64,000 nt of DNA. It comes from Salinispirillum sp. LH 10-3-1 (GTDB lineage: Bacteria > Pseudomonadota > Gammaproteobacteria > Pseudomonadales > Natronospirillaceae). The notes below the pieces were generated by a model. That model was not told the DNA's origin. It made no database searches and saw only the letters and a program-made list of their open reading frames with translations. Made by a program: the position numbers and the translations under genes. The stretch lies in NCBI RefSeq assembly GCF_030643825.1, contig NZ_CP101717.1:992001-1056000 (forward strand), given 5' to 3'. Of the stretch, positions 35,905-44,138 are shown piece by piece; within the stretch, counting starts at the first letter, position 1, and every line of letters begins with the position of its first letter.

Positions 35905-38754
35905 CTAAGCCGTGGCGGTTTCCAGTTGCTTATCCAACAGCGGCGCTAGAAACTCCCCCGTCAATGAATGCGGCATCTTGGCGATCTGCTCTGGCGTGCC
36001 GGTGCCTATGATCTGACCACCACGGATACCGCCTTCCGGCCCTAAGTCGACCACCCAGTCTGCCGTCTTAACCACATCAAGATTGTGCTCAATCACCACA
36101 ATGGTGTTGCCGCGATCTCGCAATTGATGCAATACGTGCAACAATTGTTTGATGTCGTGGAAGTGCAGGCCAGTCGTTGGTTCGTCGAGTATGTACAGGG
36201 TCTTGCCAGTATCACGCTTCGACAACTCTTTTGCCAGCTTCACGCGTTGCGCTTCACCACCAGACAAGGTAGTGGCGGACTGCCCGAGCTTCACATAAGA
36301 CAAGCCTACGTCCATAAGTGTTTGCAACTTGCGTTGCAGCGCTGGGATGTTGGCAAAGAATTCGTTGGCTTCTTCTACCGTCATATCCAGCACTTGGTGA
36401 ATACTTTTGCCTTTGTACAACACTTCCAGGGTTTCTCGGTTATAACGTTTACCCATGCAGACATCGCAGGGTACATAGATGTCGGCTAAAAAGTGCATTT
36501 CCACCTTGATGACACCGTCGCCCTGACAGGCCTCACAGCGTCCACCACGAACGTTGAAGCTGAATCGGCCCGGTGTGTACCCACGCGAGCGTGCTTCCTG
36601 TGTGCCGGCAAACAGTTCGCGCACAGCGGTGAAAATGCCGGTGTATGTCGCTGGGTTTGAGCGTGGCGTACGGCCAATCGGGCTTTGATCGATATCCACC
36701 ACTTTGTCGAAATGCTCTAAGCCCAAGATGCGCTTGTGCGCTTGGGCGCGTAATGTTGTAGCGTTGTTCAAGGCCGTTGCCGCGAGCGGGTACAGAGTGC
36801 TGTTGATCAGCGTTGACTTGCCAGAACCGGACACGCCCGTAATACAGGTGAACAGGCCCACCGGAATTTCCAAGGTGACGTCTTGCAGGTTGTTGCCGTT
36901 GGCGCCCTCTAGGCGCAGCATGAGGTCCTTGTTGGGTCTATTCCGCTGCTCTGGAATTTCAATGCGTTGCTTGCCGGACATATACTGCCCCGTCAGCGAC
37001 GCAGGGTTGTTCATCACTTCCATAGGGGTGCCGCAGGCCACGACTTCACCACCATGCACGCCGGCGCCGGGCCCGATGTCGAGTACGTAATCGGCCATGC
37101 GAATGGCATCTTCGTCGTGCTCCACCACCAGTACGGTATTGCCGAGGTCACGTAAGTGACGTAGGGCGTCGAGTAAACGGGTGTTGTCGCGTTGGTGCAG
37201 GCCAATGGACGGTTCATCCAGAATGTACATAACGCCGACCAAACCAGCGCCAATTTGGCTGGCTAAGCGAATCCGCTGCGTTTCGCCTCCAGAGAGAGTG
37301 TTGGCGGAGCGATCTATGCTCAAATAATCCAACCCGACATTCACCAAAAACGATAGCCGTTGGCGAATCTCTTTCAAAATCTTGTCAGCAATCTCGCCTT
37401 GTTTGCCGGATAGATTCAGCTGCTCAAAATAGGCAAAGGCATCGCCGATTGGTAAATGCGTCAACTCGGGCAGGTTGCGGTTGTCGACAAATACATGCCG
37501 CGACGATTCTTTTAGGCGTGAGCCATGGCAGGACGGGCAGGGTTGCTCGGTCAGGTATTTACTGAGGTCTTCGCGCACCGAGGCCGACTCCGTTTCCCGG
37601 TAACGGCGCTCCATATTGGGCAGCACACCCTCAAACGGATGCGAACGCTCGACCGAATCGCCCCGGCTGTTGACGTAGCGGAAACTGACTTTCTCTGTGC
37701 CTGTGCCGCGCAACACTCGGTCTTTAAAGCCTTCTGGCAGTTGCTCCCAGTCTTTACTGATGTCGACACCGTCGTGCTCAGCCAGCGCTTCGAGCATTGA
37801 ATAGTAATAAATACTGCGACGGTCCCAGCCTGAAATGGCGCCCTCGGCCAGGCGCAAGTGAGGGCCCTGGACGACTTTGTGCTCATCGAAATACTGTTTA
37901 ACACCTAGGCCGTCACACGCTGGGCAGGCACCGGCTGGGTTATTGAAAGAAAACACCCGCGGTTCAAGTTCTGGAATGGAATAGCCGCACACTGGGCAGG
38001 CAAACTTGGCAGAAAAAATCATTGGCTCAGGGCCGTCGTCGTCCATTGACATGACAAGGGCAACGTCGTCAGCCAGTGCCAGGCAGGTTTCAAAGGATTC
38101 TGCCAGGCGCAGGCGCAAATCCTCTCGCACTTTAAAGCGGTCGACCACGGCTTCTATGCTGTGTTTTTTCTTCTTGTCGAGTTCTGGTACATCGTCCAGA
38201 TCACACACCAAGCCATTGACGCGTACCCGCACAAAACCTTGTGCGCGCAGTTGCTCGAACACGTGGAGGTGTTCACCTTTACGCTCTTTAATAATGGGTG
38301 CCAGCAACATGAGCTTGGCGCCTTCAGGTAGGGCCATGACCTGATCGACCATCTGACTGACGGTTTGTGCGGCCAATGGCTCGCCATGTTCCGGGCAGCG
38401 TGGCTCACCCGCACGGGCGAACAACAGGCGCAGATAGTCGTAGATCTCCGTGGTGGTCCCTACGGTGGAGCGCGGGTTGTGTGTGGTGGTCTTTTGTTCA
38501 ATGGAGATCGCGGGTGATAGGCCTTCGATGTGGTCGACATCGGGTTTTTCCATCATCGATAGGAACTGACGCGCATAGGTAGACAAAGACTCGACGTAAC
38601 GGCGCTGCCCTTCTGCGTAGAGGGTATCAAACGCCAACGAGGACTTACCGGAGCCGCTGAGACCGGTAATGACCACCAGTTTGTCGCGGGGAATGCTGAC
38701 GTCGATGTTCTTTAAATTGTGGGTGCGCGCGCCCTGTACTTCGATATTCTTCAT
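35905..38754 (-). CDS. uvrA: UvrABC excision nuclease subunit A
   Basis: Damage-recognition ATPase of nucleotide excision repair. 949 residues from ATG 38754 (family about 940); the open frame upstream to 38838 is not family sequence. Two ABC modules: Walker [10 protein letters not shown] (about residue 31) and GVSGSGKST (about 640), signatures [12 protein letters not shown] and [12 protein letters not shown], and zinc-binding CxxC pairs including CPVCGY and CEACQGDG. A LexA box lies 34 bp upstream. Confident. Confidence 0.97.
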   Translation of the reverse strand: MKNIEVQGARTHNLKNIDVSIPRDKLVVITGLSGSGKSSLAFDTLYAEGQRRYVESLSTYARQFLSMMEKPDVDHIEGLSPAISIEQKTTTHNPRSTVGTTTEIYDYLRLLFARAGEPRCPEHGEPLAAQTVSQMVDQVMALPEGAKLMLLAPIIKERKGEHLHVFEQLRAQGFVRVRVNGLVCDLDDVPELDKKKKHSIEAVVDRFKVREDLRLRLAESFETCLALADDVALVMSMDDDGPEPMIFSAKFACPVCGYSIPELEPRVFSFNNPAGACPACDGLGVKQYFDEHKVVQGPHLRLAEGAISGWDRRSIYYYSMLEALAEHDGVDISKDWEQLPEGFKDRVLRGTGTEKVSFRYVNSRGDSVERSHPFEGVLPNMERRYRETESASVREDLSKYLTEQPCPSCHGSRLKESSRHVFVDNRNLPELTHLPIGDAFAYFEQLNLSGKQGEIADKILKEIRQRLSFLVNVGLDYLSIDRSANTLSGGETQRIRLASQIGAGLVGVMYILDEPSIGLHQRDNTRLLDALRHLRDLGNTVLVVEHDEDAIRMADYVLDIGPGAGVHGGEVVACGTPMEVMNNPASLTGQYMSGKQRIEIPEQRNRPNKDLMLRLEGANGNNLQDVTLEIPVGLFTCITGVSGSGKSTLINSTLYPLAATALNNATTLRAQAHKRILGLEHFDKVVDIDQSPIGRTPRSNPATYTGIFTAVRELFAGTQEARSRGYTPGRFSFNVRGGRCEACQGDGVIKVEMHFLADIYVPCDVCMGKRYNRETLEVLYKGKSIHQVLDMTVEEANEFFANIPALQRKLQTLMDVGLSYVKLGQSATTLSGGEAQRVKLAKELSKRDTGKTLYILDEPTTGLHFHDIKQLLHVLHQLRDRGNTIVVIEHNLDVVKTADWVVDLGPEGGIRGGQIIGTGTPEQIAKMPHSLTGEFLAPLLDKQLETATA

Positions 38755-38787
38755 AAGTCTGGCTGATCTCCATTGAAGCGAGCATAT

Positions 38788-38807
38788 TACTGGAATAATA
38801 TACAGCC
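38788..38807. promoter_or_regulatory. LexA (SOS) box upstream of uvrA
   Basis: TACTG-N10-CAGCC, with the AT-rich middle GAATAATATA. On the minus strand it reads CTGT-N8-CCAG, very close to the LexA consensus CTGT-N8-ACAG. It sits 34-53 bases upstream of the uvrA start, as the uvrA operator does in E. coli. uvrA is a classic SOS gene. Confidence 0.85.
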
Positions 38808-38837
38808 TTCCACTAGGGAAGCTCTGAATTGACCCCA

Positions 38838-38907
38838 CGCGCCTCTGCGCTGGCCAAAATGTTCAGGCACAAGGCGTACTTCGCCGGTAATGGTCGTAGC
38901 CCTTGCC
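38838..38907 (-). repeat. 70-bp inverted repeat flanking uvrA, right arm
   Basis: Inverted copy of 35763-35832, about 65 of 70 identical. It lies between the LexA box and the start of the divergent MFS gene. Three kilobases separate the two arms, so recombination between them would invert uvrA with its operator. Confidence 0.85.
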
Positions 38908-38958
38908 CACCCTGTCTCACGGAAATACGTTAATCGTTCTATAGGAAGTTAAGTTCTA

Positions 38959-40308
38959 GTGCCTTTACGCACCGTTGTCTCCATCAGTTTGATCTACATG
39001 ACCCGAATGCTGGGTTTATTTATGGTGCTGCCTGTCCTCTTTTTATTGGGTCAGGATTACCCCGGTGCCACGGCGACCACTCTAGGGATTGCCTTGGGGA
39101 TCTACGGATTGACTCAGGCCAGCTTGCAGATTCCTTTAGGTTTGCTGTCGGATGTGGTTGGGCGTCGACCGGTGTTGCTGGCGGGGTTACTGATCTTCTT
39201 GATTGGTAGCGTGGTGGCTGCGCTGGCCGACGATGTCGTCTGGCTGATCGTTGGGCGGGCGCTGCAAGGCGCGGGGGCGATTTCCAGTACGTTGTTGGCG
39301 TTGCTGGCTGACCTGACGCCGCCCAAGTACCGTACCCGAGCGCTCGCTGTGGTGGGCATCAGTATTGGCGCGTCCTTCACCTTAGCGATGGTGGTGGGGC
39401 CTTTGGCCGCCCAGTGGTGGGGATTGTCAGGGGTGTTTGGGTTGACCGCAGTCATGGCATTGGCGTGCATGGGCTTGGTGTTGACGCTGCCTATTCCTGA
39501 GCGCAGTGCACAAGACGGCTATCAGCGTTGGCAGGCCAGTGCGGTGTTGCCGGTATTGGCCGATCGCCGCCTGTGGTCGTTAAATCTGGGCGTGTTTTTC
39601 CTGCACGCTATTTTGGCGTCGGCGTTTTTGTTTTTGCCGCAGCAGTTGCAAGCCGCAGAACTCAGCTTGGGGCAGCAAGGCTTGATGTATTTGGTCGTGG
39701 GGGTACTGGCGTTTCTGGCGCTTGGTCCCATGATGGCGATCAGTGAACGACGTGGTAAGCCACGCTTAATGTTGCTGGTCGCTCAAGGAATTTTAGCCTT
39801 GGGTTTGTTGACGCTGGGCAATAGCACGGGGCATCTGGGTTGGACGTTGCTGGCGGTATTGTTGTTCTTTGTCGGGTTTAATTTCCTAGAGGCCAGTTTG
39901 CCGTCTTGGTTGAGCCGCATGGCGCCAACGGGGCAGCGTGGTACGGCGATGGGCTTTTTCTCCACGGCGCAATTTCTCGGCGCTGCTATGGGCGGTGCCT
40001 TGGGTGGTCGTATGCTGGATGTATCGGGCATGTCTTTGGTGCTGATGGTTGCATTGATATTGCTTTTGATATGGTTCATGCTCACCCTTTTTCAATCGGC
40101 GCCACCTTTGTCGCGCCAGTTGGTGTTACAATTGAACGAATTGGGTGATCGCCCAGCGCACGTTTGGCAGGAGCATTTGGCCGCCTTGGACGGCGTGTTG
40201 GATGTGCACATCAACGAAGCGGAAGGGTCGGTGATGCTGCGCGTATCCCGCAACGAATTTGACGAAGCTGCCTTGCCGGCAGTGCAAGACAACAGGAAGA
40301 CGGAATAA
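38959..40308 (+). CDS. MFS transporter, YajR-like, with C-terminal domain
   Basis: A 449-residue, 12-helix major facilitator. After helix 2 it has SDVVGRRPV (MFS motif A) and, unusually, a soluble C-terminal tail of about 70 residues (residues 385-449; EHLAALDGVLDVHINEAEGSVMLRV) resembling the ferredoxin-like YAM domain of YajR. GTG 38959 is the start, with AGGAAG upstream. The order uvrA(-)/MFS(+)-ssb(+) matches Pseudomonas. Substrate unknown, probably efflux. Confidence 0.88.
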   Translation: MPLRTVVSISLIYMTRMLGLFMVLPVLFLLGQDYPGATATTLGIALGIYGLTQASLQIPLGLLSDVVGRRPVLLAGLLIFLIGSVVAALADDVVWLIVGRALQGAGAISSTLLALLADLTPPKYRTRALAVVGISIGASFTLAMVVGPLAAQWWGLSGVFGLTAVMALACMGLVLTLPIPERSAQDGYQRWQASAVLPVLADRRLWSLNLGVFFLHAILASAFLFLPQQLQAAELSLGQQGLMYLVVGVLAFLALGPMMAISERRGKPRLMLLVAQGILALGLLTLGNSTGHLGWTLLAVLLFFVGFNFLEASLPSWLSRMAPTGQRGTAMGFFSTAQFLGAAMGGALGGRMLDVSGMSLVLMVALILLLIWFMLTLFQSAPPLSRQLVLQLNELGDRPAHVWQEHLAALDGVLDVHINEAEGSVMLRVSRNEFDEAALPAVQDNRKTE

Positions 40309-40312
40309 GACC

Positions 40313-40870
40313 ATGGCGAAAGGTACAGTAAACAAGGTAATCATTCTCGGTCGGTTGGGGCAAGACCCGGACGTTAAGGCAACCGCCAGTGGCACCCAGG
40401 TGGTGAATCTGAATGTGGCGACCAATGAATTGGGTATGAAAGATCAGAGCACCGGCCAGCGCGGCCCTGATCAGACGGAATGGCACCGTTGTACGTTGTT
40501 TGGTCGTCAGGCTGAGATCGCCGCACAGTATTTGTCAAAGGGATCTTTGGTGTATCTGGAAGGGCGCCTGCAAACGCGTAAGTGGCAAGACCAAAGCGGC
40601 AACGATCGCTGGTCTACAGAAATCATCTGCAACGAAATGCAGCTGATGGGCGGTGGCGGTCAGGGTGGCCAAGGCAGTCAAGGCCAGCAATATGGTGGGG
40701 GTCAAGCACAACCTGCGGGCAATAACTACCAGCAACCCAACAACAATCCGTTCAACCAGCCGAACCAACCGGCACCGCGGCAACAAGCCCCGCAACAACA
40801 GGCGCCTCAGCAGGCTGCGCAACAGAGTACGGGCTCGTTCGATGATTTCGACGACGATATCCCTTTCTGA
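40313..40870 (+). CDS. ssb: Single-stranded DNA-binding protein
   Basis: Coats ssDNA in replication, repair and recombination. 185 residues: OB-fold (residues 1-110; KVIILGRLGQDPDVK, GSLVYLEGRLQTRKW), a Gly/Gln/Pro-rich linker, and the conserved acidic tip DFDDDIPF that recruits partners. ATG 40313 is 2 bp after the MFS stop region; a frame from 40259 overlaps the MFS gene. A terminator follows at 40902. Confident. Confidence 0.97.
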   Translation: MAKGTVNKVIILGRLGQDPDVKATASGTQVVNLNVATNELGMKDQSTGQRGPDQTEWHRCTLFGRQAEIAAQYLSKGSLVYLEGRLQTRKWQDQSGNDRWSTEIICNEMQLMGGGGQGGQGSQGQQYGGGQAQPAGNNYQQPNNNPFNQPNQPAPRQQAPQQQAPQQAAQQSTGSFDDFDDDIPF

Positions 40871-40901
40871 GTGACGGCTTGATCGCTAGTATTTTGGTTT
40901 G

Positions 40902-40929
40902 AAGAAGTCGGGCACTTGCCCGACTTCTT
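40902..40929 (+). terminator. Terminator-like hairpin after ssb
   Basis: AAGAAGTCGGGCA (40902-40914) pairs perfectly with TGCCCGACTTCTT (40917-40929) around a 2-base gap. A 13-bp stem 32 bases after the ssb stop. The T-run is short, but the symmetry fits a rho-independent terminator of ssb transcripts. Confidence 0.8.
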
Positions 40930-40966
40930 GCCTTTGGGCTGTCAAATCATACTTTAAGGAGTCGTC

Positions 40967-42166
40967 GTGCGCGCCTCACCCGCTTTGCTCGTCACAGTAC
41001 TGACCCTGCTGCTGGGCTTACAGCCACTCAGTACCGACCTCTATCTTCCTGCTCTGCCAGCACTGACCGCCACCTTTGGCGGCAGCATGACGCAGGCACA
41101 GCTTACCTTGTCGGCGCTACTACTGGCTTTTGGGGCGTCGCAATTAATCTGGGGCCCGGTATCGGACCGTGTGGGGCGTCGGCCCATTTTGATCTTAGGG
41201 CTTGCCCTCTATACTCTTTCAGCGATAGGCAGCAGCTTTTCCTTCTCGATGGAAAGCCTCATTATGTGGCGGGTGTTACAGGGCGTTGCCATGGGCGGTG
41301 CCATCATGGCTGCCAGAGCCTTGGTGCGTGATCTGTTTGATGAGCCGGTTTTGGCCGCTAAAGTCATGAGTCAGGGGTTGTCTGGTTTGGGGGTTATCGC
41401 CTGCATCAGTACCCCCATTGGTGGCCTGTTGACTGACGTATTCGGCTGGCGGGTGGCTTTGTTGTTTCTAGCGCTGGTAGGCAGTGTTACTCTGGGATTG
41501 GTCCTGTTGCGCGTTGAAGAAACCTTGCGTCAACCTAAGCCAGATGCATTGCAGCCCCGTGTGCTGTGGCGAACATGGAAGGACATTTTGTCCAATCACA
41601 CTTTTTGGTCATTTGCGTTGTTGCAGTCGGCCACCTACGCCGGACTTTTTATCTTCTTAGCGACATCATCCTTTGTGTTCATCGAGATACTGGCGCTGTC
41701 GTCTTTTCAATACGGCATGCTGATGTTCACTATGTCCGCTTCTTACATAGGCGGTACATTATTGTGTCGGCGCTTGTTGCTGCGTTTATCGGTGCAACGC
41801 ACGGCGGTGATTGGCGGTATATTTGCTTTAGTTGGTGGTAGTTCGATGGGGGTGCTGGCGCTACTGGGGTATCAGGGTGTTTGGTACATTATGCTGCCCT
41901 TGTACATCTATATGATCGGGCATGGGATCAATCAGCCCTGTGCGCAAAGCGGTGCAATGGGGCCATTTCCACGAGCAGCAGGTGCCGCTACTGCACTGAG
42001 CAGCTTTATCATGGTGCTGTTTGCATTCGCTATTGGACACTGGCTTGGGCTCACCATGGACGGCACGGTGTTGCCCACGACGCTGGGTATATGGGCCAGT
42101 GGCGTCGCTGTGGCAATTATTGCGTGGTCTCTCGTGGCCAGAGTCAGATTGGCTGCGCCCGCTTAA
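40967..42166 (+). CDS. Bcr/CflA-family drug efflux MFS transporter
   Basis: A 399-residue, 12-helix antiporter of the Bcr/CflA type (bicyclomycin, sulfathiazole or chloramphenicol efflux in relatives). Helix 1 has LQPLSTDLYLPALP, a family signature, and the 2-3 loop has GPVSDRVGRRP (motif A). GTG 40967 follows AAGGAG. Its last 4 bases overlap the convergent small gene. Substrate not predictable. Confidence 0.9.
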   Translation: MRASPALLVTVLTLLLGLQPLSTDLYLPALPALTATFGGSMTQAQLTLSALLLAFGASQLIWGPVSDRVGRRPILILGLALYTLSAIGSSFSFSMESLIMWRVLQGVAMGGAIMAARALVRDLFDEPVLAAKVMSQGLSGLGVIACISTPIGGLLTDVFGWRVALLFLALVGSVTLGLVLLRVEETLRQPKPDALQPRVLWRTWKDILSNHTFWSFALLQSATYAGLFIFLATSSFVFIEILALSSFQYGMLMFTMSASYIGGTLLCRRLLLRLSVQRTAVIGGIFALVGGSSMGVLALLGYQGVWYIMLPLYIYMIGHGINQPCAQSGAMGPFPRAAGAATALSSFIMVLFAFAIGHWLGLTMDGTVLPTTLGIWASGVAVAIIAWSLVARVRLAAPA

Positions 42167-42378
42167 TCTTGCTGTTCTGGCAGTTTGGGTCGCTTATAGA
42201 TTTTGCGGTCGCGGTACCAGCCAATGCTATAGAGCACGACACCTAAGGGCAGTAGCATAATAGACGGCTTCGGGAAAAAGCCTGCGGTATCCAGTGGTAA
42301 GGCAATGACGCCGAGGATAACAAACACTTGCCCCATGCGAGTAAAGGCGGAAGTGCGTTTGGGTTTGCGAACGCGCAT
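42163..42378 (-). CDS. Small two-helix membrane protein
   Basis: 71 residues from ATG 42378: a basic N-terminus (MRVRKPKRTSAFTRM), two hydrophobic helices (about 17-32 and 36-55), and a basic C-terminal tail. ATG 42438 would add 20 polar residues and has less support. No family recognised. Convergent, with a 4-bp overlap, with the Bcr-type gene. Confidence 0.6.
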   Translation of the reverse strand: MRVRKPKRTSAFTRMGQVFVILGVIALPLDTAGFFPKPSIMLLPLGVVLYSIGWYRDRKIYKRPKLPEQQD

Positions 42379-42547
42379 ATGGGTTTGCCTCGCTGTCAGT
42401 ATGATTGCATTGTGGGTTCTGCTGCTTCTTTTGTCCAATGTCAGTTCAACAGTCTATGCGTTAACGCACTCCTGAGTTAAAGTTACCCTAATAGAGGTTT
42501 AGGAGCGGCGGCCCAACAGTGAGTCGAGAGAGTAGGAGTACCCTAGC

Positions 42548-43480
42548 ATGAAGCTACTGATCGTCGGTGCGGCAGGTCAAGTTGGTCAAGCACTGATGCG
42601 TGTATGTGCTGACCTCCATATTGATCATATTGGTCTTGGCCATGAGCAGCTCGACATTCGGCAGCCGGAAAGTATTGTGGCGGTCTTGCAGCGTGAGAAG
42701 CCGGATTATGTGGTCAACGCGGCGGCGGTATCAGATGTCACCTTGGCTCAGGCAGAGGCTGCAGAATGCTACGCCATTAATCGAGATGGCGTGGCGAATC
42801 TGGCGCGCGCCTGCAGTGCGCAGGGTGTTGCCTTGCTGCATCTGTCTACGGATTATGTGTTTGATGGCCAGTTGGGTCTGCCGTACACCGAAGAGCATAA
42901 GCCGAATCCGCAAAATGTCTATGGTAACAGTAAGTACGAAGGAGAAGAGGCGCTGCGAGAACTCTGTGAGCGTCACATCATCCTGCGTTCAAGCTGGGTG
43001 TTCGGGCCAGCAGGTAATAATTTTTTCTCGCGTACTCTTCAGCGGGTGCGCAATGGGGAGTTAGTGCGGGCCGCCAATGATCAGATCAGCTGCCCCACTT
43101 ATACGGAGCATTTGGCAACCGTTTCCATAGCAATTCTTCAGCAATTAGATTGCCAGTCCGAACCACCGCTGTGGGGAACCTACCATTACTGTGATCGAGG
43201 TCCTACCACGCGCTACGATTTTGCTCGTACTATCGCCACTACCGCTACACAGCGCAGTGAATTGCCTGAAGCCGAAGTGGTGCCAGTTGAGAGTGCGGAG
43301 CTCAATGAACGCGCTCAGACAGCGCGACATTCTGTGCTCTCCACCGACAAATTATTCTTCACCTTTGGGATTCGCCAACGTGGTTGGCGGCAGGGCGTAA
43401 AGCGCGCAGTGGAATACGCGGCTAATCAACAGAGCAGCCACGACTTGAATGGCAGTAAGGTACTACATGGCAACGGTTGA
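42548..43480 (+). CDS. RmlD-like sugar-nucleotide/NAD(P)-dependent reductase
   Basis: A 310-residue extended SDR of the dTDP-4-dehydrorhamnose reductase type. N-terminal LLIVGAAGQVGQAL binds NAD(P); LSTDYVFDG and YGNSKYEGE hold the catalytic Thr/Ser and YxxxK; ILRSSWVFGPAG and YDFARTIA are RmlD-typical. No other rml gene is near, so a role in surface polysaccharide is likely but the precise substrate is not. Ends 14 bp inside the PilZ gene. Confidence 0.82.
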   Translation: MKLLIVGAAGQVGQALMRVCADLHIDHIGLGHEQLDIRQPESIVAVLQREKPDYVVNAAAVSDVTLAQAEAAECYAINRDGVANLARACSAQGVALLHLSTDYVFDGQLGLPYTEEHKPNPQNVYGNSKYEGEEALRELCERHIILRSSWVFGPAGNNFFSRTLQRVRNGELVRAANDQISCPTYTEHLATVSIAILQQLDCQSEPPLWGTYHYCDRGPTTRYDFARTIATTATQRSELPEAEVVPVESAELNERAQTARHSVLSTDKLFFTFGIRQRGWRQGVKRAVEYAANQQSSHDLNGSKVLHGNG

Positions 43481-44132
43481 ACTCACAAAACTAAAAATAC
43501 AGCCCGGTATTGGTGTTCACATGGAAGTGGAGGATAGGCCGGAGGCGCGGCTGAGCTCCAAATTGATTGGTTTAGTCGCTCCGCGGTCTGTATTAGTGCA
43601 GACGCCGGTAGTAGACGGGCGTCAGGTGCTATTTCGTAAAGATCAGCCGTTGATTGTTCGTTTCTTCGCCAACAAAGTGGCCTGTGGATTTCGTACCAAG
43701 GTTATGCACTTATGCAGTACACCCTACCACTACATCCATCTGGCGTATCCAGGTCGTGTGGAGATTGGTGAAGTGCGCAATGCGGCGCGTGCTCAAGCTA
43801 ATCTGCCCATCACCGTGATCAACCGGACGCGCTCAACGGTGGACAATGTGCACGGAGCCATTGTCGATATCAGTACCACCGGGGCCAAAATTGAAACCTT
43901 GCAGCCGGTCGCTGAGTTGGGTGATGAGTTGTTGATTACGGCGAAAGTGATTGTTGGGCATATCACTCGCATTATTAATATTGAAGCCTTTGCTCGCACA
44001 ACCATCGATCGCTTTGATATGGCGAACTCAGTGGCGGCTTACGGCATCCAATTTAAGTATTTAAGTGACATGGACTTCTTGGCACTGCACGCTTTTGTGA
44101 ACAATCAGTTGGTGCGCAGCTCGGATCTGTAA
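43467..44132 (+). CDS. YcgR-like c-di-GMP receptor (flagellar brake, PilZ domain)
   Basis: A 221-residue protein: N-terminal YcgR-type domain (residues 8-95) and C-terminal PilZ domain. Both c-di-GMP motifs are present: R104-NAA-R108 (RxxxR) and D134-x-S136-x-x-G139 (DxSxxG). In relatives this protein slows the flagellar motor when c-di-GMP rises. ATG 43467 follows AAGG by 7 bases. It overlaps the RmlD-like gene by 14 bp and converges on a GGDEF-EAL gene 6 bp away. Confidence 0.87.
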   Translation: MATVELTKLKIQPGIGVHMEVEDRPEARLSSKLIGLVAPRSVLVQTPVVDGRQVLFRKDQPLIVRFFANKVACGFRTKVMHLCSTPYHYIHLAYPGRVEIGEVRNAARAQANLPITVINRTRSTVDNVHGAIVDISTTGAKIETLQPVAELGDELLITAKVIVGHITRIINIEAFARTTIDRFDMANSVAAYGIQFKYLSDMDFLALHAFVNNQLVRSSDL

Positions 44133-44138
44133 ACGGTG

